35,339 nucleotides of DNA from Bacillota bacterium. GTDB lineage: Bacteria > Bacillota > Clostridia > Christensenellales > Aristaeellaceae. The stretch lies in NCBI GenBank assembly GCA_023444095.1, contig JAEZRP010000017.1:1-35339 (forward strand), read 5' to 3'. The notes under the pieces were generated by a model. That model was not told where the DNA came from and made no database searches. It saw only the letters and a program-made list of their open reading frames with translations. Of the stretch, positions 1 through 7,300 are shown piece after piece. How positions within the stretch are numbered: the stretch's first letter is position 1; every line of letters begins with the position of its first letter. Position numbers and translations under genes: made by a program.

Positions 1-2
1 TA

Positions 3-31
3 TTGACAAACCCCCTGCCGTGATATATAAT
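3..31 (+). promoter_or_regulatory. Sigma-A promoter of the tRNA-Leu gene
   Basis: A perfect consensus pair is visible: TTGACA at 3-8 and TATAAT at 26-31, separated by exactly 17 bases. The predicted start lies a few bases before the mature tRNA at 43. This is a typical strong housekeeping promoter for a stable RNA. Confidence 0.9.
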
Positions 32-42
32 ACTACCTGTTC

Positions 43-125
43 GCGGCCGTGGCGGAATTGGCATACGCGCACGTTTGAGGGGCGTGTGGGCAACCATATG
101 GGTTCAAGTCCCATCGACCGCACCA
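43..125 (+). tRNA. tRNA-Leu, anticodon GAG
   Basis: The 83-base gene folds as a class II tRNA. It has a 7-bp acceptor stem (43-49 with 115-121), a D arm, an anticodon stem CACGT/GCGTG around loop TTGAGGG giving anticodon GAG, a short variable arm (TGG-GCAA-CCA), a T arm with loop TTCAAGT, discriminator A122 and an encoded CCA at 123-125. It decodes CUC and CUU leucine codons. One oddity is that acceptor position 5 (C47) faces A117, a C-A mismatch where most bacterial copies have a Watson-Crick pair. Confidence 0.96.
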
Positions 126-129
126 ACTA

Positions 130-174
130 GAAGCCTTGAAATCATTGGGATTTCGGGGCTTCTTCATTTCTTTT
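130..174 (+). terminator. Intrinsic terminator after tRNA-Leu
   Basis: A 14-bp stem (130-143 with 149-162, two G-T pairs) closes a short loop and is followed by the T-rich stretch TTCATTTCTTTT. It begins five bases after the tRNA CCA end. Confidence 0.85.
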
Positions 175-218
175 GATCACGTTTTTGACCACGAGTACAA
201 GACGCACGAGAGGATGTC

Positions 219-247
219 TTTACTCTTTACGACTGATCTGATAAAAT
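219..247 (+). promoter_or_regulatory. Probable promoter of the deoxyribosyltransferase-like gene
   Basis: TTTACT (219-224) and TAAAAT (242-247) are separated by 17 bases. They sit about 75 bases upstream of the start codon chosen for the next gene. Confidence 0.5.
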
Positions 248-323
248 AAGCCCAATGATAAAAAGGAATTTGTCAGGCGGTTTTAACTTTGGATCATATA
301 TATTTTCGGAGGCTGTGGTACGA

Positions 324-725
324 ATGAAATTCTATATCGCTTCAAAGCTTGAAAACTATGCGCAAGTGCAGGCGCTTTCAGAAAAACTGAAGGCCGCCGG
401 ATGGGTACATACTTATGATTGGACAAAACACGGTTCTGCAAAAACTACGAATGCGGAAACATTAAAGTCTGTAGGTCAAAAGGAGCTAGAGGGTGTATCG
501 AACGCCGATGTGGTTATTGTGCTAACGCCGCAAGGCAGAGGTACACATACAGAGTTTGGAATGGCAGTAGCGCTTAACAAAACCGTTTTCCTTTGCCATT
601 CAGATAATACATACTTTCAATGTGACGACAACACATCATCCTTTTACTATCTTCCACAAGTGATTCGGCTCATCGGGAGTACGGAAGAAATTACAAAAAC
701 AGTATTAGGTTATGAAGGTGCATAA
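324..725 (+). CDS. Nucleoside 2-deoxyribosyltransferase-like protein
   Basis: This small protein of 133 residues has the Rossmann-like layout of the nucleoside 2-deoxyribosyltransferase superfamily. The N-terminal strand MKFYIAS is followed by helices, then E..GVSNADVVIVLTP, and a GRGTHTEFGMAVAL segment in which the glutamate of THTEFG sits where the family has its catalytic Glu. Family members cleave or exchange the N-glycosidic bond of deoxynucleosides, and relatives serve as nucleotide-handling or signal domains, so the substrate here is unknown. An in-frame ATG at 255 would add 23 residues, but GGAGG at 308-312 supports the ATG at 324. The gene is AT-rich compared with the following genes and stands alone between a tRNA terminator and a transposase remnant, so it may be acquired. 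Confidence 0.75.
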   Translation: MKFYIASKLENYAQVQALSEKLKAAGWVHTYDWTKHGSAKTTNAETLKSVGQKELEGVSNADVVIVLTPQGRGTHTEFGMAVALNKTVFLCHSDNTYFQCDDNTSSFYYLPQVIRLIGSTEEITKTVLGYEGA

Positions 726-1127
726 TGCGAAGGTACTAAATCCTATTTAATTAATTATCGTTCATTATGTAATGGACGATATCTATGCACAGAAGTAAAA
801 CCCCACGCGTAGATCCGTGATAGAGACTCTTCGAGTTTGATCGTCTTCCTACGAGGCAAAACTGTACCGTTGATTATTGGGGTAGGGGACCCCTCGCACG
901 AACGATCAGCCGGGACCCTGTCCTGTCGATCAGGCCCCGTCCAAAGCCCTCGAAACGGGAGAGGACAGCACGCGTCTCTCTTCGCAGGTTTGTGAACGAT
1001 CCTACTGCGATTTCTCGCCATATATCTCTCGGTATCGTGCTTTTCGTGAAATTGCCCCGGTTCCTGATTCATGCGGTCGAAAATCAGGAATGAAGCCTCA
1101 TACCTACACCCCCTATAGACGCGGCCC
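726..1127. other. Gene-free stretch, nothing recognised
   Basis: About 400 bases with no convincing gene. The minus strand has an open frame (755-1147) whose translation shows no family motif and no ribosome binding site. The stretch leads directly into a transposase remnant, so it may be decayed mobile-element DNA, but I cannot show that. Confidence 0.5.
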
Positions 1128-1352
1128 ATGTGTTCACTGGCAGACATCCCTAAGGCCTTTCCCCTTCTGCAAGTCTCGGATGGCCCCGGAGGGGATATGC
1201 CCGTTCATACTCCAGCTAAACGGAAAACACTGGCGCTGATAGAGCCGTACGATCCCAACGGAAAGCGCGGGCGTCCGCCGCGTAGCTTAGAAACGATGCT
1301 GCGGATGTATCTGCTTGCGAACTGGCTCAACCTGTCCGATGAGGGTCAATGA
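1128..1352 (+). pseudogene. IS5-type transposase, N-terminal remnant
   Basis: Translation from 1128 gives 74 residues. The second half (from about 1212) reads KRKTLALIEPYDPN, GRPPRSLETMLRMYLLANW and LNLSDEG, which is the conserved N-terminal region of IS5-family DDE transposases (DUF772-like). The frame ends at a TGA at 1350 just after LSDEG, and none of the DDE catalytic domain follows. The unrelated downstream sequence begins immediately. This is a truncated relic, not a working element, and no terminal inverted repeats were identified. Confidence 0.75.
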
Positions 1353-1479
1353 TCCTCGTGAAAAAGACGACAGCGAACACCTGGAACGAGCAGACGGTCG
1401 GCGCGCCGGGATGGATTTGGAGAAATCCCGCGCGGCTTCCATGAAATGTCCCCCGAAGCCTCACGGCCCGGGGGAACCG

Positions 1480-2091
1480 TCACGCGGTCAGGCGGAAGAG
1501 AAGCTCGTATCCGACCACGCCGAGCGCGGAAAGTGCGCCGAAGGAGACGAGCGGCATCTTCCGGAAGGCGTCCCTCCGGTAGATGATTCCATACAGGGCG
1601 AGGCCGACGATGATTCTCCCGATGACCGCGGGAATCATGTGCGCGTAGTCCGGCAAATGAATCAGCTCGCTCAACCCCTCGGAAAGAAAGACGGCGGGCA
1701 GAAGGCCCGCGCCCCAATGGGAATGCGCGCCGCGCCGCCCGCGCAGATAGGCGCCCAGTCCGAACACCGCGCCGAACACGGCGGCGCAAGCGAGCCAGAG
1801 CCAGAAGTAAAAATGCGGCGAGAAGGCGTGTGCGTTGAGGGCGGCCTCCGCCAGATAGTACGAAACGACGCAGGCGGCAAGCGTCTCCGCGCAGAGGAGG
1901 ACCGCCGAGATCGCCGTTCTGCCGGACCATGCCACGAAGAAGGCCGGGATCAGCCATACGGCGCCCGAGTTCGCCAGCGAATTGAGGGACCCCGGAAGAT
2001 ATTTTTGCCCGATGAGCGTCAGAATCCCGGTCCCGATTCCCGCGACGAGCGCAATGAGAGAGCGGATGACGTTCCTTCCTTTCATCGCCAT
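1480..2091 (-). CDS. Multi-pass integral membrane protein (DUF6518-like)
   Basis: The product is 203 residues, almost entirely hydrophobic, with about six predicted membrane segments. A short charged loop (LRGRRGAHSH) and a loop with HLPDYAH lie between helices. The N-terminal pattern GIGTGILTLIGQKYLPG followed by LANSGAVWLIPAF resembles small uncharacterised membrane proteins of the DUF6518 type; that match is from memory and tentative. An ATG at 2106 exists, but the GGAGG inside it lies 8 bases upstream of the ATG at 2091, which is the better start. It has its own promoter and transcribes towards the IS5 remnant. No function can be given. Confidence 0.75.
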   Translation of the reverse strand: MAMKGRNVIRSLIALVAGIGTGILTLIGQKYLPGSLNSLANSGAVWLIPAFFVAWSGRTAISAVLLCAETLAACVVSYYLAEAALNAHAFSPHFYFWLWLACAAVFGAVFGLGAYLRGRRGAHSHWGAGLLPAVFLSEGLSELIHLPDYAHMIPAVIGRIIVGLALYGIIYRRDAFRKMPLVSFGALSALGVVGYELLFRLTA

Positions 2092-2122
2092 GCCGTTTTC
2101 CTCCATCTGATTAATGGGTTAC

Positions 2123-2151
2123 AGTATACCACAGGCCCGTAAAGGCCTCAA
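2123..2151 (-). promoter_or_regulatory. Promoter of the membrane protein gene
   Basis: Read on the minus strand, TTGAGG (2146-2151) and TATACT (2123-2128) are spaced by 17 bases and lie about 32 bases upstream of the chosen start codon. Confidence 0.6.
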
Positions 2152-2200
2152 GCGCGCCGTGCGCTTGATTTTCTTGCCTCGCCTGGCGATCCCTTCAAAT

Positions 2201-2218
2201 TAACTTGACGGAGATGGA
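2201..2218 (+). repeat. 18-bp motif, copy 1 (second copy at 28871-28888)
   Basis: The 18 bases TAACTTGACGGAGATGGA occur identically here, about 65 bases upstream of the AAA ATPase gene, and at 28871-28888 upstream of the GGDEF-regulator gene. The flanks differ, so this is not part of a longer duplication. Unlike the second copy, no good -10 follows at normal spacing. Confidence 0.7.
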
Positions 2219-2284
2219 GAAACGGACGGCTTGCCTGTAGTATGAGTATGAATCATATGAATTCCGAAAGCGGATGAGGGAACC

Positions 2285-3472
2285 ATGTTCAGCTTGAATG
2301 AGATTGCGCCGCGGGCGCGAACGCTCGTGATCTTTCGCCGCCTCCTGGACGACGGGGTCGTGGGAGCGCTTCTCGATCTCCTGCGCGCGTGCGAGAGCGG
2401 ATCCCCGGATAAGGTCGATCGGTACGCCGACTTCGCCCACCGCCTCTTCCGGCACGGGGAGAACCTCTCAGAGTATCTCTGGCGGCTCGTCGCCTCCGAC
2501 GAGAACGTTTACGTTCTAAGGCGCGCACGGCGGGAGGCGATTTCAGAGACGCTCGAGGGCTGCGTCGGACGCGAGCTTACGCTTCTCGAGGCCATGGCAC
2601 GCGTCGCGCCGGGCGAGGTCAAGGCGGGAATGCCGGAGGCTCTCCTTCTGCCGGACTGGGACACGGACGCCTCACTCGACTTTAAGAGGGCTTACGCCGA
2701 AAAGATGGAGGGTCTTTTTACCGCCGGGTACGGAATCTACGCGGAGCACATCATGTTCACGTTCCGCAGGGGAGAGATCGTCCCGGTCGGGACGCCCGAT
2801 CCCGTCCGGCTTTCGGAGCTGACGGGCTACGCGCAGGAGCGCGGGAAGCTCGTCCGCAACGCGCTCGCGTTTTGGGAAGACAAGCCCGTCGCGAACGCGC
2901 TCCTGTATGGCGACGCGGGTACGGGCAAGTCGTCGACGGTGAAAGCCATCGTCAACGAGTTCGCGGGTCGGGGATTGCGGCTGGTGGAGGTGCGCAAGGG
3001 CGACCTGCTCGAAATTCCCGCCGTCGCGGAGCGGCTCTCGGGCAACCCCCTGAAGTTCATCCTGTTCGTGGACGATCTGTCCTTCGCGCAGGGGAACGAG
3101 GAAATCGGGGCGCTGAAGGCGATCCTCGAAGGCTCCGTGTGCGCGAAGGCCGCAAACGTGGCGATCTACGCCACCAGCAACCGGCGGCATCTGGTCAAGG
3201 AGACGTTTTCGGAGAGGAGCGGCGACGACGTCCACCTGAACGAGACGATGCAGGAGCTGACGTCCCTGTCGGAGCGGTTCGGACTCTCCGTCCTCTTTTC
3301 AAAGCCCAACAGGGACCAATATCTCGAGATCGTGCGCGCACTCGCGAAGGAGCACGGGCTCGGCGCGGCGGGAAATCTCGACCTGCTCGCGGAGCAATAC
3401 GCGCTCGAGCGCGGCGGGCGCTCGGGAAGGACGGCCCGCCAGTTCGTCGAACACATGCTGAGAATTAAGTAA
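2285..3472 (+). CDS. DUF815-type AAA+ ATPase
   Basis: This 395-residue protein has a family-typical helical N-terminal half and a C-terminal AAA+ ATPase module. Walker A is GDAGTGKSS at residues 209-217, and Walker B is FILFVDDLSF at 258-267 with D263-D264. The sensor-like segment IYATSNRRHLVKE with a downstream RFGLSVLFSKP and the C-terminal GRSGRTARQF complete the DUF815 pattern. Members are cytosolic ATPases of unknown substrate, often thought of as remodelling or chaperone-like proteins. The start at 2285 follows GAGGGAACC. The glutaredoxin-like gene begins 17 bases after the stop, and the GAF reductase follows, so the three are probably one operon linked to redox upkeep (inference). Confidence 0.9.
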   Translation: MFSLNEIAPRARTLVIFRRLLDDGVVGALLDLLRACESGSPDKVDRYADFAHRLFRHGENLSEYLWRLVASDENVYVLRRARREAISETLEGCVGRELTLLEAMARVAPGEVKAGMPEALLLPDWDTDASLDFKRAYAEKMEGLFTAGYGIYAEHIMFTFRRGEIVPVGTPDPVRLSELTGYAQERGKLVRNALAFWEDKPVANALLYGDAGTGKSSTVKAIVNEFAGRGLRLVEVRKGDLLEIPAVAERLSGNPLKFILFVDDLSFAQGNEEIGALKAILEGSVCAKAANVAIYATSNRRHLVKETFSERSGDDVHLNETMQELTSLSERFGLSVLFSKPNRDQYLEIVRALAKEHGLGAAGNLDLLAEQYALERGGRSGRTARQFVEHMLRIK

Positions 3473-3488
3473 GGAAGGGATGATTTGC

Positions 3489-3797
3489 ATGAAGGTCATT
3501 CTCTATGGCGCGGACATTTGCCCGGATTGCGTCGCCGCGAAGGCGCGGCTCTCCGAAACTTCCGGCGTCGAGCTGGACATACGGGACATCACAAAGAGCA
3601 CGGCAACGCTTAAGGAATTTTTGCGCTACCGCGACCGCGATCCGCTCTTCGCGCCCGTTGTCGAAGCCGGACGGATCGGCATCCCGTTTTTCATCCTTGA
3701 GGACGGGACGGAGACGTTTGAGCTGGACGACTTCGTGGCGACGGACGGTACGGTACGGAGCGGGAACGCGTGCTCGATCGACGGCAAGGGCTGCTGA
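3489..3797 (+). CDS. Glutaredoxin-like thiol-disulfide protein (CPDC)
   Basis: This is a 102-residue cytosolic protein of the thioredoxin fold. The opening strand MKVILYGADICPDC places a redox CxxC pair at residues 11 and 14. A cis-proline strand follows at RIGIPFFILEDG, where the I-P of GIPFF is the expected cis-Pro, and the tail ends in a second pair of cysteines (NACSIDGKGC). Such proteins reduce disulfides or glutathione-like mixed disulfides. An ATG at 3480 abuts the Shine-Dalgarno GGAAGGG, so the ATG at 3489 is preferred. It lies between a DUF815 ATPase and a methionine sulfoxide reductase, making it a candidate electron donor for the latter (inference). Confidence 0.85.
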   Translation: MKVILYGADICPDCVAAKARLSETSGVELDIRDITKSTATLKEFLRYRDRDPLFAPVVEAGRIGIPFFILEDGTETFELDDFVATDGTVRSGNACSIDGKGC

Positions 3798-3814
3798 CGA
3801 ACGGAGGGGATTGG

Positions 3815-4294
3815 ATGGCGTTTCATCCGGCAGGGGGTGCGTCCCTGTGCGAGAACCTGAAAAGCCTGATCGGGGGCGAGACGGACGCGCTGGCGAACCT
3901 TTCAAACGGCGCGGCGCTTCTGTACCACAGCCTCGATTCCATCAACTGGGCGGGCTTTTATCTTCATAAGGAGAACCAGCTGATCCTCGGCCCGTTTCAG
4001 GGGAAGCCCGCCTGCATTCGGATCCCCCTGGGGCGGGGGGTGTGCGGGACGGCGGCCGAGAGCCGGGAGACCGTCGTGGTGCCGGACGTGCACCTATTCC
4101 CCAGCCACATCGCGTGCGACGGCGCATCCCGGTCGGAAATCGTCGTGCCTCTGGTGAAAAACGGGCTTCTGCTGGGCGTTCTGGACATCGACAGCCCCGT
4201 CAGGGCACGGTTTTCCGATGAGGATCGGGCGGTGCTCGAACGGTTCGCGCGGATTCTGGCGGAAGAGATTCGCTGGGAGGCGCTGCTTTCCTGA
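3815..4294 (+). CDS. msrC: Free methionine-R-sulfoxide reductase (GAF domain)
   Basis: The 159-residue protein is a single GAF domain that matches fRMsr throughout: WAGFYL, LGPFQGKPACIRI, GRGVCGTAA, VVPDVHLFPSHIACD and SEIVVPL. Cysteines at 67, 77 and 101 reproduce the spacing (10 and 24) of the E. coli enzyme's C84, C94 and C118, which form the active and recycling thiols. The enzyme reduces free L-methionine-R-sulfoxide to methionine using thioredoxin-like donors. A frame-internal ATG at 3770 is available, but GGAGGGG lies properly upstream of the ATG at 3815. It overlaps nothing, follows the glutaredoxin-like gene by 17 bases and ends at a strong terminator. Confidence 0.93.
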   Translation: MAFHPAGGASLCENLKSLIGGETDALANLSNGAALLYHSLDSINWAGFYLHKENQLILGPFQGKPACIRIPLGRGVCGTAAESRETVVVPDVHLFPSHIACDGASRSEIVVPLVKNGLLLGVLDIDSPVRARFSDEDRAVLERFARILAEEIRWEALLS

Positions 4295-4317
4295 GCGTTT
4301 CGGGAACGACAAAAGTC

Positions 4318-4362
4318 AGAGCGACCGCCGACGCAGGAACGTCGGCGGTCGCTCTCTCATTT
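4318..4362. terminator. Bidirectional intrinsic terminator between convergent genes
   Basis: A perfect 16-bp stem (4318-4333 with 4340-4355) closes a 6-base loop. It is followed by CTCATTTC on the plus strand and by GACTTTTGT on the minus strand. It lies between the stop of the methionine sulfoxide reductase (4294) and the stop of the giant minus-strand gene (4373), so it can serve both. Confidence 0.9.
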
Positions 4363-4372
4363 CGACCAATCC

Positions 4373-7300
4373 TCAGCGGCCGGCGTACGAGACGTAGATG
4401 TAGCAAGCAAAGTCATAGCTGTCGAGGCTCGGGAGGCACAGGTACCTTGCCAGCGCCTGATCGATATCGTCCGGCTCGATTACCAACTTGATCGTCCTCG
4501 TGGAGTATTTCGACACGCTCATCGTCAGGTAACTGTGGTACGTGTCGAACAGCGTGTATTCGCGCGTATCCTCCTTCAGCGGGTCGTAGTAGTAGCAGGT
4601 AAAACTGATCCCCATCCCGTACAGGCTCTTGATGGTGTATGGCGTATTGTTGAGAACGTAGAATTCCACCACGATCTTCGTGGGCGAAACGATCTCAACG
4701 GATCTGACGGCCACGCCGAAGTACCCTCTGGGAACCTTCTTGTAGGAAGGCGTGTCCTTCAGAATCGTTTTAATATTCTTCCCGACATTCATCTTCTGGG
4801 ACGACTTCAGGCCGCTAAACAGCGTCGCCGTGAGGGTCACGCTGCCCGCCTTCGTTCCCGCCACCAGATAATCCATCATCGTCAGATCGGAATGCCATTT
4901 GTACGGGCGGACGATGGATGTGTTCGAACTCGTGATGCTGTAGGTCAGAATGTCATAGTCCTCCCACACCTGCCTGTTCTGGAACGCATCCAGATAAAGC
5001 ATGTAGAAGCCGTGATTGTTGATCGAGAGGGGCGTAGCCACGAGCTGGACAAAGGTCGGCGCGTCCCGGACGACGAACTGAACGGTGCGCGCCGCGCCGG
5101 AATAGCTGCTGCAGGTAATGTTCGCGGTGCCGTTTCCGACGAACCGCAGTTCCCCCGCGGCGTTCACCTTGACCGCGTTCGCGTTGTCCGAGACATATGT
5201 CACGCCGCCATACTCCGTCCGCAGGGATGTGGCGTCTCCCTTTGCGACGCGGAAGCTGTTCTCACCGTTCTGCTCCACCTGCCTTGTCACCACAAAGTCG
5301 GGGTAGCCGGGATCGGCGACACGGATCACAAAGGAATCGTCCGTCGGCGCTTCGCGCACGGTGATGTCGATGTCGGCCGTCAACCCCGCGTCGCTCGTCG
5401 CGGTCAGCCGCGCGGTGCCGATGGCGAGCGCGGTCGCCGTTCCGTCGCCGTTGATCCTGAGCACATTCCCGTCTGAGGACGAATAGCTGAACTGCGCGCC
5501 CGCGCCCGTGTCCGTCCTGGCCGTGAGGGTCGCGGTCTCGCCGAGGCCCCACGTGGCAGGCGTCGTGATGGCGATCTTTTTCGCGGCGGTGACCACCGTC
5601 ACCTGGATCTGCGCGGTCTTTCCGTTATAGGTTTTGAACGCAATCGTCGCGGTTCCCGCGCGGATACCCTTCACGATGCCGTTTCCGGAGACCGTCGCGA
5701 TCTTCGTGGAAGAGCTCGCGTACGCAGCCGTGCAGGGGTAGTTGGCGGGCTGACAGACCGGGACGACCTGCACGCTCTGCCCGACCGCGATCGTCGTAAA
5801 CGCCATGCCGAGGGTGACGGATTCGGGCGCGGCCACCACGGTGACGACGCATTCCGCAGCTTTCCCGTTATACGTCTGTACGCGGATCACCGCCGTGCCC
5901 AGCCCGGTCGCCGTGATCTTGCCAGCCGCGCTCACCGTGGCGACTGCCTCGTCGCTCGAGGCGCACGTCATCGCGCCCGCGCTCCCCGCCGTGATGGTGG
6001 CCACGAGCTGGAACGCGTCGCCCGCGCAAAGCGTGATGTCGCTCCGGTTGAGAACGATGTCGTCCGGTGCGTTCCAGACGGCGATCGAGACAGACGCCCT
6101 CTTGCCGTTGTAGCTCTTGGCGACGAGGGTCGCCGTTCCGGCCGCCAGCGCGGTCACGGTGCCACCGGGATTGACCGCCAAGACGGCGGGGTTTGAAGAC
6201 GCGTACGCAAAGCTCCCGTATGCGCCCGAATCCGTCGTCGCCTTGAAGGGAACCGTCTCCCCCACGCCGAGCGTGGTGCGCGCAACCGCCAGCTTGACCG
6301 TGCGGGGCGCGGAACGGACGGTAATTTTGATCTTCGCCGATTTTCCGTTGTACGTCTTGACTGTGATGGTGACCGTGCCAGCCCGGACACCCTTCACGAC
6401 GCCGGTCGCCGAGACCGTGGCGGTCCGGGTCGAGCTGCTCGAAAAACTCATGGTGCAGGGCGTGTCGACGGGCGCGAGGACCGCGGCGATCTTCGCCGTC
6501 TCACCCACGCCGATGCTTGTAGAAATTACCGAAAGGGACAGGGATTCGGGCGGCGCGACCACGGTGACGACGCACTCGGACCACCTCCCGTTGTACGTCT
6601 GCGCGCGGATGACCGCCACGCCCTGCCCGGTCGCCGTGACCTTACCGGATGCGTCGACCGCCGCGACGGAGGGCGTGTCCGAGAAATACGTCACGAGTCC
6701 CGCCGTTCCCGGGGAGAGCGTTGCGGCAAGCCGGAACGAATCGCCCGCGCAGACGGTGGCCTTCTCCGCGTTGAGCGTGACGCTCTCCGGCGGCTCGGTT
6801 ACGATGATTTTAATCGTTGCCTTTTTCCTGTTGTACGTCGTGGCCGTGACCGCGACCGTACCCGCCGCCGTGCCCGTCGTGAGGATGCCCGTCTTCGGGT
6901 CGACGGTGGCGATCGCCTGTTGCTCGGTCGGAATCGACCATGTCACGCCGCCGCCCTCGCCCTTTTTGAACGAAACCTTTAGCGCAAGCGCCTCGCCCAG
7001 ACCGACGGTCGTGCGCGGCGCGGAGACCGCGACCTTCGCGGGCGCCTTGTACACCGTCACCCTGCACGTCGCCGCGAGGCCTGACGCGGTGCGGATGGTG
7101 ATCGTCGCTGTTCCTGCCTTGATCCCCTTGACTACGCCGCCGGAGGTGACGGTGGCGATCCTCTTGTCGCTCGAAAAGAAGCCGACTGCATCCTTCGACG
7201 CGTCCGCATGCGCGGGATCGTACAGCGTCTGCTGATATCCGAGCGCAAAGGATTCCCCGATTCCGATGGCGGCGCTCGCCCGGTCCGCCGTGATCGCGCC

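Noticed and set aside
755..1147. 130-residue minus-strand open frame next to the IS5 remnant
   Set aside because: No recognisable domain, no ribosome site and odd composition; it is probably chance or relic sequence.
1315..2142. 275-residue plus-strand open frame opposite the membrane protein
   Set aside because: Composition is extreme (charged, low complexity), and the minus-strand frame encodes a coherent multi-helix protein with promoter and ribosome site.
5500..7235. Long plus-strand open frames across the Big2 gene (also 4535-5476 and 8085-9017 with a GSAV repeat)
   Set aside because: They mirror the minus-strand gene with its biased GC codons, have no ribosome sites, and the GSAV repeat is simply the complement of the AEPT repeat.
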